A stretch of 64,000 bases of DNA from Candidatus Margulisiibacteriota bacterium (GCA_041661965.1 JBAZTH010000003.1:267162-331161); one strand, 5' to 3'; positions 23,233 through 32,507 are shown, counted from the first letter of the stretch. A program made the numbers and translations. The notes: a model not told the origin generated them from the letters alone.

Positions 23233-24498
23233 ATGCCATACGTAAATTTGCCCAACACCACGAAAATTAATACTGTCGGCCATTTGGAAATTGGCGGGTG
23301 TGATCTGCTCTCGGTCGCTAAGGAATTCGGGACCCCGCTTTACGTGATCGATGAGGCGACGGTCCGCTCCCAGTGCCAAACATATTTAAAATCTTTCCGC
23401 GCCCATTATCCGCAGACCGAACTGGTTTTTGCCAGCAAGGCCCTTTGCGCGATCGGCGTGACGAAAGTTGTCGCCGGCGAAGGATTTGGTTTCGATGTCT
23501 CTTCCGGCGGCGAACTTTTTACCGTTTTGAAAGCCAAAGCCGACCCGAAAAAGATCTGTTTTCACGGCAACAACAAATCACCGAAAGAGATCGAAGAGGG
23601 GATCAAGGCCGGGGTTGGGCGGTTTGTTGTCGATAATCAATATGAACTGGCCAATCTGGCGGATGCGGCGGAGCGTTTAGGCCGGGATGTTTCGCTCCTG
23701 ATCCGGGTCAATCCCGGGATCGAAGCCCACACTCACGAATTTATCCAGACCGGCCGGATCGACTCGAAATTCGGCGTCCCGCTTGACCAGTTAGCTGAGC
23801 TGGTGGCGGCGGTCCGCAAAACCAAGCGGCTCCAACTGGCCGGTTTTCACGCTCATATCGGTTCGCAGATTTTGGACGTCGAACCTTTTATCGCCGAAGC
23901 GAAATTGCTCGTCTCCTTGACCAACAAATACGGGACGAGCGAGATCAGCCTTGGGGGCGGGATCGGGATCCCGTACCTGGCCAGCCAGCAAGCGCCGAAC
24001 ATCGAAGAGTTTGCCAAACGGATCGCGGCCGAACTGAACGGGAAGACCACGGCGAAATTATATCTTGAACCGGGCCGCTCCATCGTCGGATTGGCCGGGG
24101 TCACGCTTTACACCATCGGCGCGATCCGCGACATTCCGGGGATCAGGAAATACCTGATTGTCGACGGCGGAATGTCCGACAACCCGCGCTACGTCCTTTA
24201 TCAGGCGGTCTACGAAGCCTGTCTGGCCCGTGATCCGGCCGCGGCCAAGACTGAAACGATCACTATCGGCGGACGCTTCTGCGAATCGGGCGATCTGGTC
24301 ATTAAAGACGGCAAATTGCCGCCGGCCAAAGTCGGCGATCTGATCGTCGTCTCCTGTACCGGCGCTTACAACTATTCGATGGCTTCCAATTACAACCGGG
24401 TGCCGCGGCCGGCCCTGGTCATGCTGAATGGCGGCCAAGCGAAAGTTGTCGTCAAACGGGAAAGATACGAGGATTTGATCGCCAATGATGCCATTTGA
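23233..24498 (+). CDS. lysA: Diaminopimelate decarboxylase
   Basis: 421 residues. Fold III PLP enzyme: the PLP lysine lies in VFASKALC, FHGNNKS follows, and HAHIGSQI, SLGGGIGIPY and EPGRSIVG form the phosphate-binding region. CESGD (about residue 350) is the active-site motif from the partner subunit, and GAYNYSMASNYN is the C-terminal tyrosine motif. It makes L-lysine from meso-diaminopimelate, the last step of lysine synthesis. It overlaps cdaA by 14 bp in a lysA-cdaA-panB operon. Confidence 0.95.
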   Translation: MPYVNLPNTTKINTVGHLEIGGCDLLSVAKEFGTPLYVIDEATVRSQCQTYLKSFRAHYPQTELVFASKALCAIGVTKVVAGEGFGFDVSSGGELFTVLKAKADPKKICFHGNNKSPKEIEEGIKAGVGRFVVDNQYELANLADAAERLGRDVSLLIRVNPGIEAHTHEFIQTGRIDSKFGVPLDQLAELVAAVRKTKRLQLAGFHAHIGSQILDVEPFIAEAKLLVSLTNKYGTSEISLGGGIGIPYLASQQAPNIEEFAKRIAAELNGKTTAKLYLEPGRSIVGLAGVTLYTIGAIRDIPGIRKYLIVDGGMSDNPRYVLYQAVYEACLARDPAAAKTETITIGGRFCESGDLVIKDGKLPPAKVGDLIVVSCTGAYNYSMASNYNRVPRPALVMLNGGQAKVVVKRERYEDLIANDAI

Positions 24499-25297
24499 AC
24501 TTCGCTGGGTCGACCTGATAGATATTTTTACGGTCGCGGTCTTTATTTATTACTCGCTTCTCTGGTTGCAGGGGACGCGGGCGATCTCGCTCATCCGCGG
24601 GTTGATCGTTTTATTGCTTCTTTACGCGACCGGGCGGCTGATCGGGCTTTACACCATCAACTGGCTGTTTGAAAAGTTCGCGCCGGCGGTCGCGGTCATG
24701 CTGGTCGTTCTTTTTCAGCCGGAATTGCGCCGCACTCTGGAGCGATTCGGCCGGGGCCGGATCCTGGGGATCTTTTCTCTTTCCACCGTCCGGGAGGGGA
24801 GCTATTACATCCGGAGCGTGGTTAGGGCGGTCCAGCAGTTGTCGGAAGAAAAAGTCGGCGCGCTGATCGTCATCGAGCGGGTGATGGGAATGACCGAGCA
24901 TCTGGAATCCGGGGTGCGGCTTGACGCGCTCCTTTCGACCGAGCTTCTTCTTTCGATCTTTGACCCGCGCTCGCCCCTGCACGACGGAGCGGTCATCGTT
25001 CAGGGGGATCGGATCGTTTCGGCGAGCTGTCTCTTGCCGATCTCCGATAGCCGCCTCCTTGATCATCGGTTGGGGACCAGGCACCGGGCGGCGGTCGGCC
25101 TGTCGGAAATATCCGACGCCATGGTGATCGTCGTTTCCGAAAAGACCGGGATCGTTTCCGTTGCCGAGAACGGCAACCTGATCCGCCATTTGACCGGTGA
25201 TTTGCTGGAAGAAAAGCTTTGCTCTCTTTATCGGGTGGAAAAACCGAAATTGGATCTCTTTGGCTGGAAAAATGAACATCAAACAACTGCAAAATAA
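24485..25297 (+). CDS. cdaA: Diadenylate cyclase CdaA
   Basis: 270 residues: three N-terminal membrane helices, then a DisA_N domain with LHDGAVIV (DGA motif, about 166) and GTRHRAAVG (RHR motif, about 198). It condenses two ATP to cyclic di-AMP at the membrane, a second messenger for potassium and osmotic balance and cell-wall homeostasis. The usual partners cdaR and glmM do not follow; panB does. All catalytic residues are present. Two successive ATG codons (24485, 24488) are possible starts. Confidence 0.93.
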   Translation: MMPFELRWVDLIDIFTVAVFIYYSLLWLQGTRAISLIRGLIVLLLLYATGRLIGLYTINWLFEKFAPAVAVMLVVLFQPELRRTLERFGRGRILGIFSLSTVREGSYYIRSVVRAVQQLSEEKVGALIVIERVMGMTEHLESGVRLDALLSTELLLSIFDPRSPLHDGAVIVQGDRIVSASCLLPISDSRLLDHRLGTRHRAAVGLSEISDAMVIVVSEKTGIVSVAENGNLIRHLTGDLLEEKLCSLYRVEKPKLDLFGWKNEHQTTAK

Positions 25298-26018
25298 AAA
25301 GGGCCGGGAAAAAATAGTGATGCTGACCGCCTACGATCAGCCGATCGCCAAGCTTCTTGACGGGGCCGGGCTCGATGTCGTTTTAGTCGGTGATTCCTTA
25401 GGGAACGTCGCCTTAGGCTACCGGAACACCCTGCCGGTGACCATGGATGAAATGGTTATTCATGTTCAGGCGGTCGCCCGCGGCGTTGAAAAGGCTTTGA
25501 TCGTGGCCGACCTGCCGTTCGGTTCTTACCAGATCGAACCGAAAGAGGCGGTCCGGTCCGCTGTCCGATTGATTAAAGCCGGGGCCGACGCGGTCAAGCT
25601 CGAAGGGGCGGAGCATCTGGACGCGGTCCGCCAAATAATTAAAGCCGGGATCCCGGTCATGGGGCATCTGGGTTTTACGCCGCAGTCGGTCAAACTTCTC
25701 GGCTATAAGGTCCAGGGGAAAGAAAAAAGTTCTGCCGCTAAAATATTGGCGGACGCTAAGCTGCTGGAAAAAGCCGGTTGTTTTGCGTTGGTTATTGAAC
25801 TGGTCCCTGAAGAGCTGGGGGCGAAAATTTCCAAGGCGCTGAAGATCCCGGCCATCGGGATCGGCGCCGGTCCGAAAGTCGACGGCCAGGTTTTGGTGAC
25901 GAACGACCTGATCGGCCTCTTTGATTCGCCGCCGAGCTTTGTTAAGCCGCGCGCGAACGTGGCGGGGGTGATCTTGCAAGCGGTCCAGGGTTTTATTAAA
26001 GAAGTAAAGGATGTTTGA
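25272..26018 (+). CDS. panB: 3-methyl-2-oxobutanoate hydroxymethyltransferase
   Basis: 248 residues from ATG 25272 (MNIKQLQNKKG). Motifs: MLTAYDQPIA, VLVGDSLGNV (metal-binding), KLEGAEH, MGHLGFTPQS and IGIGAGPKVDGQVLV. It makes ketopantoate, the first committed step of pantothenate and CoA synthesis. The start overlaps the end of cdaA by 26 bp; an in-frame codon further upstream inside cdaA is unlikely to be used because family members begin at this position. tRNA-Arg follows after 11 bp. Confidence 0.94.
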   Translation: MNIKQLQNKKGREKIVMLTAYDQPIAKLLDGAGLDVVLVGDSLGNVALGYRNTLPVTMDEMVIHVQAVARGVEKALIVADLPFGSYQIEPKEAVRSAVRLIKAGADAVKLEGAEHLDAVRQIIKAGIPVMGHLGFTPQSVKLLGYKVQGKEKSSAAKILADAKLLEKAGCFALVIELVPEELGAKISKALKIPAIGIGAGPKVDGQVLVTNDLIGLFDSPPSFVKPRANVAGVILQAVQGFIKEVKDV

Positions 26019-26029
26019 TGAGTGATCGA

Positions 26030-26103
26030 GCCCCCGTAGCTCAGTTGGATAGAGCAGCAGTTTCCTAAACTGTTGGCCGCAGGTTCGATCCCTGTCGGGG
26101 GCA
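26030..26103 (+). tRNA. tRNA-Arg(CCT)
   Basis: Acceptor GCCCCCG / CGGGGGC, discriminator A, anticodon CCT in loop TTCCTAA, T arm with GGTTCGATCC. CCA is not encoded. It lies inside the panB-aroK gap on the same strand. Confidence 0.93.
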
Positions 26104-26123
26104 GATCGCACAGTAAGATATCT

Positions 26124-26621
26124 ATGAACATAATACTAATCGGCTTTATGGGTTCCGGAAAATCGGCGGTCGGTCGGGCGCTCGCCGAGCGGCTGCGCCT
26201 GGAGTTTTTGGATACCGACGAGCTGATCGAAGGGACGGAGGGGATGAAGATCAATAAGATCTTCAAGGAAAAAGGGGAAGAGTATTTTCGCGCCCTGGAA
26301 TCGGACACCTTGGAGACCTTGGCCGCTTACGATAATTTTGTCCTGTCGACCGGCGGCGGGATTATTTTACGGGAAGCGAACGTTGCGCTGTTGAGAAGTT
26401 TGGGGAAGGTCGTCTTACTCTGGGCCGAGCCGGACGTGATCTTTGAACGGGTCGGCAAAGAAAAACACCGTCCGCTCCTCAACGTTCCGGACCCGAAAGC
26501 GGAGATCAATAAGATCCTGAACGCCCGACGGGCGAAATATCAGGCGGCGGCCCAGATCACGATCGATACGTCGGCCCTCCCGGTCGCCGAAGTGGTCGAA
26601 AGGATAATTAAACAATTATGA
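26124..26621 (+). CDS. aroK: Shikimate kinase
   Basis: 165 residues. Walker A GFMGSGKSAVG is at residues 7-17, DTDELIE binds shikimate and Mg2+, the FRALES region and STGGGI complete the substrate site, and KHRPLL forms the lid arginine region. It phosphorylates shikimate in aromatic amino acid synthesis. Its stop overlaps the aroB start (ATGA). It is the first gene of aroK-aroB-tyrS-holA-PBP. Confidence 0.94.
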   Translation: MNIILIGFMGSGKSAVGRALAERLRLEFLDTDELIEGTEGMKINKIFKEKGEEYFRALESDTLETLAAYDNFVLSTGGGIILREANVALLRSLGKVVLLWAEPDVIFERVGKEKHRPLLNVPDPKAEINKILNARRAKYQAAAQITIDTSALPVAEVVERIIKQL

Positions 26622-27727
26622 ACAAGATCCGGGTTAACTTAAAAGAAAACAGCTACGACATTTTGATTGGGACCGATATTCTCCCCGAACTTGGCAAGAT
26701 CATCGAAGCGAACGGCTGGGGACGCGAAGTCATTATTATTACCGATCCGCTGGTCAACGATCTTTACGGTGACCGGGTCCGCAAGAGCTTTAAAACGAAA
26801 CCTCTGGTCATCGAAACCAAGCGCGGCGAAAGCCACAAGACCCTGGCTGAAGCGGCCAGAGTTTTTGACATCTTGGTCCGTCACGGCGCCCACCGCGATT
26901 GCCTGATCCTCGCCCTTGGCGGCGGAGTGGTGGGGGACCTGGCCGGTTTTGTTGCCGCCAACTACATGCGCGGCGTTCCTTATATCCAGGTGCCGACGAC
27001 CCTTTTGGCCCAGGTCGACGCCTCGATCGGCGGCAAGACAGCGGTCAATCATCCTAAAGGGAAGAACCTGATCGGCGCCTTCTACCAGCCGAAACTGGTC
27101 TTCATCGATGTAAAAACCTTAACTTCGCTGCCGGTGCGTGAATTGCGGACCGGTTTGGCGGAGATCGTTAAATACGGGTTGATCAAAGATGCCAGCTTCT
27201 TTAAGTTTTTGGAAGAGAACGCCCACCATCTCCACACCAGGGCCTTTGAAAAAGAAGATACCTTGCGCGCCGCCCTCAAGCTCTGGCAGACGATCGTTGC
27301 CGAATCGGCCAAGATCAAGGCCGAGGTGGTTGAAAAGGACGAAAAGGAAGCCAAGCTCCGGATGATCCTGAACTTCGGCCACACCGTCGGCCACGCCATT
27401 GAATCGCTGACCCGTTACCGTTCTTACAACCATGGCGAAGCGGTGGCGATCGGTATGGTCGCGGCTTCGCTTATTTCGCAGAAACTTGGCGTTTGCGACC
27501 CCATTGTGACGGAGCGTCTTTGCCGCCTGTTCGACAAGCTGGGCTTACCGTCGGAGATCAAAGGGTTCCCGGCGGCCAAAATCATGGCCGGGATCAATCT
27601 CGATAAGAAGGTCCTCGACGGCCGGATTAATTTCGTTCTGCCGGAAAAACTGGGGAAAGTCATTATCCGCGACAATGTGCCGAGCGAGATCGTCAGACAA
27701 GCTTTGGTCGAATTGGGGGCAAAATGA
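26618..27727 (+). CDS. aroB: 3-dehydroquinate synthase
   Basis: 369 residues, normal length. ALGGGVVGDLAGFVAA is the NAD-binding signature; QVPTTLLAQVDASIGGKT, then NFGHTVGHAIE (zinc histidines) complete the site. It converts DAHP to 3-dehydroquinate in the shikimate pathway. It overlaps aroK and tyrS by 4 bp each, so translation is coupled along the operon. Confidence 0.95.
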   Translation: MNKIRVNLKENSYDILIGTDILPELGKIIEANGWGREVIIITDPLVNDLYGDRVRKSFKTKPLVIETKRGESHKTLAEAARVFDILVRHGAHRDCLILALGGGVVGDLAGFVAANYMRGVPYIQVPTTLLAQVDASIGGKTAVNHPKGKNLIGAFYQPKLVFIDVKTLTSLPVRELRTGLAEIVKYGLIKDASFFKFLEENAHHLHTRAFEKEDTLRAALKLWQTIVAESAKIKAEVVEKDEKEAKLRMILNFGHTVGHAIESLTRYRSYNHGEAVAIGMVAASLISQKLGVCDPIVTERLCRLFDKLGLPSEIKGFPAAKIMAGINLDKKVLDGRINFVLPEKLGKVIIRDNVPSEIVRQALVELGAK

Positions 27728-28893
27728 AAAACGCAGCGGAACAACTGGAGATCATCAAACGGGGAGCGGTCGAAATTATTCCCGAAAAGGAGCTGGAGGA
27801 AAAGCTTAAGAAAGATCGTCCCCTCCGGATAAAGTTTGGCGCCGATCCGTCGGCTCCCGATATTCACCTGGGCCACACCGTCGTCTTGAACAAGCTCCGC
27901 CAGTTCCAGGAGCTGGGGCATCACATCATTTTCCTGATCGGCGATTTTACCGCCATGATCGGCGACCCGACTGGAAAATCGGAGACCCGGAAAGCTCTTT
28001 CCAAAGAACAGGTCGAAGAAAACGCCAAATCCTACAAAGAACAGGTTTTCAAAGTCCTCGATAAACATAAGACCGAAGTCGTTTATAATTCCGACTGGCT
28101 GGAAAAGATGAGCCTGATGGATGTCTTCAAACTTTCCGCCCAGTACACCGTCGCCCGAATGCTGGAACGTAAGGATTTTGCCGCTCGCTTCGAGAACGAG
28201 AAAGATATTTCCATCCTCGAATTCCTTTACCCGCTGCTGCAAGGACATGATTCGGTCCACCTGAAGGCTGATATTGAAATTGGCGGGACCGACCAGAAGT
28301 TTAACTTGCTGATGGGGCGGACCCTCCAGCAGAAAGCGGGGCAGGAGGCCCAAATTGTCCTGACGATGCCGCTGCTTGAAGGGACCGACGGGGTCCAGAA
28401 GATGAGCAAGTCGCTTGGCAACTATATCGGCATCACCGAAGCGCCGAACGAGATCTTTGGGAAAACAATGTCGATCTCCGACACTCTGATGCTGCGCTAC
28501 TACGAACTGCTGACCAGCGAACCGCTGGCCGAGGTCAAGTCGCTTCACCCGATGGAAGCGAAGAAAAAACTCGCTCGTTTGATCGTGGCCCGCTTTTACG
28601 GCGAGAAAGAAGCCGGCGCGGCGGAAGAGCATTTTACTTCGGTTTTCAAAAAAGGGGAGCTTCCCCAGGAAATTGAAATGATTTCCCTTAATCGCGGCGA
28701 ACTGCCGCTGATCGATCTCCTGGCCGAAACCAAGCTTGCCCCTTCAAGATCGGAAGCCAAGCGGCTGATCCAGCAGGGTGGCGTGTCGGTCGACGGTGCC
28801 ACGATAACTGACGAAAAAACCAATGTTTCCTTGGCGAACGAACGGACGATCAAGGTCGGTAAACGGAAATTTCTGCGCGTCAAAAATGGCTAA
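27724..28893 (+). CDS. tyrS: Tyrosyl-tRNA synthetase
   Basis: 389 residues. Class I signature HLGHTVVLNK and KMSKS (in VQKMSKSLGN) are present, and the C-terminal S4 RNA-binding domain begins near ETKLAPSRSEAKRLIQ. The D-Q region GGTDQKFNLL binds tyrosine. This is the longer TyrS type lacking the extra GIN domain variants. It overlaps holA by 8 bp. No T-box is expected or seen because the gene lies inside an operon. Confidence 0.94.
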   Translation: MKNAAEQLEIIKRGAVEIIPEKELEEKLKKDRPLRIKFGADPSAPDIHLGHTVVLNKLRQFQELGHHIIFLIGDFTAMIGDPTGKSETRKALSKEQVEENAKSYKEQVFKVLDKHKTEVVYNSDWLEKMSLMDVFKLSAQYTVARMLERKDFAARFENEKDISILEFLYPLLQGHDSVHLKADIEIGGTDQKFNLLMGRTLQQKAGQEAQIVLTMPLLEGTDGVQKMSKSLGNYIGITEAPNEIFGKTMSISDTLMLRYYELLTSEPLAEVKSLHPMEAKKKLARLIVARFYGEKEAGAAEEHFTSVFKKGELPQEIEMISLNRGELPLIDLLAETKLAPSRSEAKRLIQQGGVSVDGATITDEKTNVSLANERTIKVGKRKFLRVKNG

Positions 28894-29827
28894 TCTCCAT
28901 TTAATATACGGCGACGAACGTTTGCTGGTCGATGAAAAAATCGCCGCCTTCAAAAAATCGGTCGCTGATCCGTCGATCAACCTCGAACTGCTGGAAGGGG
29001 ACTCTGTCACCCCCGGCGACTTAAGCAACGCCCTTCAGACCCAAACTCTTCTTGGCGGCGACAAGGTTGTGATCGTCCGCGAGATCGACGTTACCTCCGA
29101 TAATCAGGCCGACTTTATGGCCCCGTTGATCAATCTCGCCCCCGGGGTGACCGCCGTTTTTCATTTCTCTTCAATCGATAAGCGGATGAAGTTTTTCAAG
29201 TTCCTGACCGAGCGGGCGGAAGTGACCGAGTGCAAGTCATTCGCTCCCTGGGAGACCGAGCAGATCGAGAACTGGGTTTGGGAGCGGGCGCAAAAGAACG
29301 GGAAAAAGCTGATCGGCGACGCGGGGCGCCTGCTGATCGAGATCTGCGGGACCGACCTGGCTTTTCTGGCCAGCGAGATCGACAAGCTTGCCACTTATGT
29401 CGGTAAAAAGCCGGAGATCAATTCAACCGATGTCAATAAGGCCGCGTCGCAAGGAGAGGTGAATGTCTTCGCGCTGACCGACGCGCTTCGTTACAAAAAC
29501 CTGCCGCAGGCGCTGGGCCTTTTCCAAAACCTCCTTCACAACCGGGTGGAACTCCTGCCGCTCCTGGGGCTCCTGCGGACCCAGTACCGGCTGATGCTGC
29601 AGATCAAAGCGTTGCCGGGGCGGGACCGCAATCCCTTTAACGTCGCTAAAGCGATCGGCGGGAACCAATTCAACGTCCGCAAATGTCTGGAGACGATCGA
29701 CCGTTTCTCGCTTGCTGAACTAAAAGCCGATATTCAACTGTTGTTGGAAACAAACTTAAAATTGAAATCCGGCGAGTCGCAAACGGTCGTCTTCGAGACT
29801 TTGCTGACCGCCCTGTGCGGGTCGTAA
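28886..29827 (+). CDS. holA: DNA polymerase III subunit delta
   Basis: 313 residues from ATG 28886 (MANLHLIYGDERLLVDEK). The N-terminal AAA-like domain lacks a Walker A motif, as usual for delta. FLASEIDKLATY and the C-terminal helical collar (NVFALTDALRYKNLPQAL, LLGLLRTQYRLMLQ) match HolA. It opens the sliding clamp within the clamp loader. The start is set within the last codons of tyrS; the longer upstream frame is antisensible noise from tyrS. Confidence 0.88.
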   Translation: MANLHLIYGDERLLVDEKIAAFKKSVADPSINLELLEGDSVTPGDLSNALQTQTLLGGDKVVIVREIDVTSDNQADFMAPLINLAPGVTAVFHFSSIDKRMKFFKFLTERAEVTECKSFAPWETEQIENWVWERAQKNGKKLIGDAGRLLIEICGTDLAFLASEIDKLATYVGKKPEINSTDVNKAASQGEVNVFALTDALRYKNLPQALGLFQNLLHNRVELLPLLGLLRTQYRLMLQIKALPGRDRNPFNVAKAIGGNQFNVRKCLETIDRFSLAELKADIQLLLETNLKLKSGESQTVVFETLLTALCGS

Positions 29828-29830
29828 CCG

Positions 29831-31423
29831 ATGCCGCTTAAGATTCGCCTTCGCCTGTTATTCGGTTTTTTTCTGATCGGTTTTCTCTTGGTGGTTATCC
29901 GGCTGGTTGACCTGCAGATCATCCATTATCAATTTTACCGGGAGAAATCGCAGAACCAGCGGCTGCGGATCATTCCGATCTCTTCCAACCGGGGGGATGT
30001 CATGGACGCGCAGGGGGATATCCTGGCGACGACGGTCGATTCATATTCGGTCTTTACCAATAAGAACGGTTTTTCCTGGATCATTCGTAAAGTCACGGAA
30101 GCCGAAGCGAAAAAAGCGCTGGCCAAGAACCCGAAAGCTTACCGAATGATCAAGGAGAAAAAGCGGATCTATCCAAAAAATAATCTTTGCTCCCAGGTCA
30201 TCGGTTTTGTCGGCGTCGATAACCAAGGGCTGTCCGGGGTTGAGCTTGCTTGGGACAAATATCTTCAGGGGAAATCGGGGAAGGTCGTGACCGAAGGTGA
30301 CCCGACCGGCCGCGAGCTTTACGGCGCGGTCCGGGAGATTGAACCGAGCGGTGACGGGCAAAACGTTACCCTGACGGTCGATAGCGCGATCCAGTACGTC
30401 GCTGAACGTGAGCTCGCCAAACAGGTCCAGTCGACCCGGGCTAAATCGGGGATGATTATCGTTATGAGTGCCAAGAACGGCGATATTCTCGCCCTGGCCA
30501 GTAAACCGGATTTTAATCCGAATAGTTTCGGCAAATATAATTCCCGCCTCTGGCATCCCCGCGTTCTTGATCCTTACGAGCCGGGTTCGACCTTTAAGCT
30601 GATCCTGGCCGCGTCCGGCTTGGAGCAGGGGGTGATCAAGGCCGATTCCCGCCTCAAAGCACTCGACCAGATCGAGATCGGGACCCGGATCGTCAAAAAT
30701 TCCCACCAGATCAAATGGCAGGGGAGTACGATCTCGATCTCGGAAATGCTGGAGCAGTCGATCAATACCGCCACCGTCCAGGTTGGGGTCATGATGGGAG
30801 CGCAGAATTACTACAAACATATTAAAAAGTTTGGTTTTGGCGAATTGACCGGTTTTGGCCTAGCCGGTGAATCGCGCGGCGTCGTCATGGATTGGGAGCG
30901 GTGGCCGAAATCGGCGGTGGGGATGACAACCTTCGGGCAGGGACTGTCGGTGACGCCGATCCAGCTTTTGCAAGCAGTTTCCGCTTTTGCCAACAAAGGG
31001 AAAATGGTGAAACCTCACCTGATCAAAAAAATTGAAGCGAGCGATGGTAATTTTATGAAAGTTTATGATGAAAAGCCGTCTAAGCGGGCGATTTCCGAGA
31101 AAGTCGCCAAAGAGGTTTTGGAGATGATGCGGAACGTGGTCCTCAAAGGGACCGGGAAAAAAGCTCAGATGGCCTATTTTAGTGTTGGGGGGAAGACCGG
31201 GACGGCGCAAAAAGCGGCCCCTAACGGACGCGGCTATTTGAAGAACTCGTTCGTTACTTCATTTATCGGTCTGGCGCCGTTAAGCGATCCGGAGATCATC
31301 ACGCTGGTGATCGTTGACGAGCCGCAAACTTCGATCTGGGGGGAGACGGTGGCGGTCCCGCCGTTCAAGACCGTGACCGAACACGCTCTCCGTTATTTGA
31401 ACGCCAAGCCGGACATGCTATAA
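29831..31423 (+). CDS. Class B penicillin-binding protein (FtsI/SpoVD-like transpeptidase)
   Basis: 530 residues. An N-terminal membrane anchor (LLFGFFLIGFLLVVIRLVDL) precedes a dimerisation domain (NRGDVMDAQGDILA). The transpeptidase has GSTFK (nucleophile Ser about 253), SIN (about 309) and KTGTAQ (about 454). It cross-links peptidoglycan, most likely at division given the FtsI-like layout. No PASTA domains follow. It is the last gene of the aroK operon. The division/cell-wall cluster usually around ftsI (mraZ, mraW, mur genes) is absent, so its exact role (division or elongation) is open. Confidence 0.9.
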   Translation: MPLKIRLRLLFGFFLIGFLLVVIRLVDLQIIHYQFYREKSQNQRLRIIPISSNRGDVMDAQGDILATTVDSYSVFTNKNGFSWIIRKVTEAEAKKALAKNPKAYRMIKEKKRIYPKNNLCSQVIGFVGVDNQGLSGVELAWDKYLQGKSGKVVTEGDPTGRELYGAVREIEPSGDGQNVTLTVDSAIQYVAERELAKQVQSTRAKSGMIIVMSAKNGDILALASKPDFNPNSFGKYNSRLWHPRVLDPYEPGSTFKLILAASGLEQGVIKADSRLKALDQIEIGTRIVKNSHQIKWQGSTISISEMLEQSINTATVQVGVMMGAQNYYKHIKKFGFGELTGFGLAGESRGVVMDWERWPKSAVGMTTFGQGLSVTPIQLLQAVSAFANKGKMVKPHLIKKIEASDGNFMKVYDEKPSKRAISEKVAKEVLEMMRNVVLKGTGKKAQMAYFSVGGKTGTAQKAAPNGRGYLKNSFVTSFIGLAPLSDPEIITLVIVDEPQTSIWGETVAVPPFKTVTEHALRYLNAKPDML

Positions 31424-31444
31424 GGGCTGGCAATAAAGTTGCTG

Positions 31445-31507
31445 CCTCTCCCACCGTTCCGATATGCATCGGAACGGTCCCCCCTCTCCATTTCATGGAG
31501 AGGGCCG
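31445..31507 (-). repeat. Two-hairpin repeat, copy 1
   Basis: Read on the minus strand: CGGCCCTCTCCAT-loop-ATGGAGAGGGGGGACC, then hairpin GTTCCGAT/ATCGGAAC, then GGTGGGAGAGG. It is inverted relative to copies 2 (31860) and 3 (32508) and ends 10 bp before the DUF559 start codon. Confidence 0.85.
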
Positions 31508-31517
31508 GGGAAAGGGG

Positions 31518-31949
31518 ATGATGGTTAAAAGAGTGAAGGTTCAACGGGCAAGGGAGTTGAGGAAAGGACAAACCGAGGCAGAGGCGCGACTGTGGTGGTT
31601 GTTGAGAAAGAAGTTGATGCTCGGTTATAAATTTAGACGACAGCATGTGATCAAGGGGTTTATTCTTGATTTCTATTGCCCGCAAGCAAGGTTAGGGGTT
31701 GAGCTTGATGGTGGGATCCATAAGCAGCAGGAAGATTATGACAAGGCTCGCGATAAAGTGCTCAAAGATCATGGCGTAGAAGTAATTAGATTTACGAACA
31801 AGGAATTGTTCCAAGCCCCGGTTAAGGTCATAAGTTTAATAACGAAAGTCCTCTCAATTCGGCCCTCTCCATCGAAGATGGAGAGGGGGGACCAACCCGA
31901 TTGCATCGGGTTGGTGGGAGAGGAAAAGAGAATGGCGAGAACCAATTGA
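31518..31949 (+). CDS. DUF559 family endonuclease-like protein
   Basis: 143 residues. RELRKGQTEAEARLWWLLR, the YKFRRQHVIKGFILDFYCP strand pair and VELDGGIHKQQEDYDKARDK form the Vsr-like restriction-endonuclease fold (D in LDFYCP, E-x-D in VELDGG). The function of stand-alone DUF559 proteins is not settled; nicking or repair roles are proposed. The last 30 residues (RPSPSKMERG onward) are encoded by repeat copy 2, so the original C-terminus may have been altered. The gene is flanked by inverted copies of the two-hairpin repeat. Confidence 0.82.
   Translation: MMVKRVKVQRARELRKGQTEAEARLWWLLRKKLMLGYKFRRQHVIKGFILDFYCPQARLGVELDGGIHKQQEDYDKARDKVLKDHGVEVIRFTNKELFQAPVKVISLITKVLSIRPSPSKMERGDQPDCIGLVGEEKRMARTN
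31860..31923 (+). repeat. Two-hairpin repeat, copy 2
   Basis: CGGCCCTCTCCAT-CGAAG-ATGGAGAGGGGGGACC, hairpin AACCCGAT/ATCGGGTT, GGTGGGAGAGG. It overlaps the end of the DUF559 reading frame. The second hairpin differs from copy 1 in sequence but keeps its pairing. Confidence 0.88.
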
Positions 31950-31962
31950 AAAGGATGAATAA

Positions 31963-32487
31963 ATGAGTAAAACAAAAGCGAAATTAATATTTTTATTTGT
32001 AGCAATAATGTTATTTGGATATTTATCCGTTGCTTTTGCGAGTAATACGGATATTTTTGAGGTTGAAGAAGAAGGGCGGTTTGGAGCTATTGCCGGAACA
32101 AATAATTATATAGGAATTAATCTTGATTGGTTTGAGTTTAAAATCAGAAGGGCAGTTGGTATGGCAATATCTTATCGGAAAGGTGACTTTCCCGATGATT
32201 ATATTTTATCAACAGATCTTGTGTTTAAGCAGTATAATTCCGAGCTTTTAATTAATAAACATATCATATATGAAGGCATTGGTTTAGGGTATGCTTCTGT
32301 TCAAAATCCAAATAATGGAAGATCTAGCGGTACATATATAAGTAACACAAAATACGATTATATTTATATATCTGGATTGCTTGGTGTGGTTTATTGGGGG
32401 GATCGGTTTAAATATTATTTGGAATGCCAACCTGTTTTAAGCCGTGATGGAGCGGTATTTCTCTTCAAGATAGGGGCTTATCTTTAA
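31963..32487 (+). CDS. AT-rich exported protein of unknown function
   Basis: 174 residues. IFLFVAIMLFGYLSVAFA is a signal peptide with an AFA cleavage site. The mature part is Gly/Tyr/Ile-rich with alternating hydrophobic stretches (YIGINLDWFEFKI, YDYIYISGLLGVVYW), as in a small outer-membrane beta-barrel. I do not recognise the family. Its base composition is much more AT-rich than the neighbours, and it lies between copies 2 and 3 of the two-hairpin repeat, which suggests a transferred insertion. Confidence 0.65.
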   Translation: MSKTKAKLIFLFVAIMLFGYLSVAFASNTDIFEVEEEGRFGAIAGTNNYIGINLDWFEFKIRRAVGMAISYRKGDFPDDYILSTDLVFKQYNSELLINKHIIYEGIGLGYASVQNPNNGRSSGTYISNTKYDYIYISGLLGVVYWGDRFKYYLECQPVLSRDGAVFLFKIGAYL

Positions 32488-32507
32488 ATTGCTTATTCCT
32501 TTCAACT

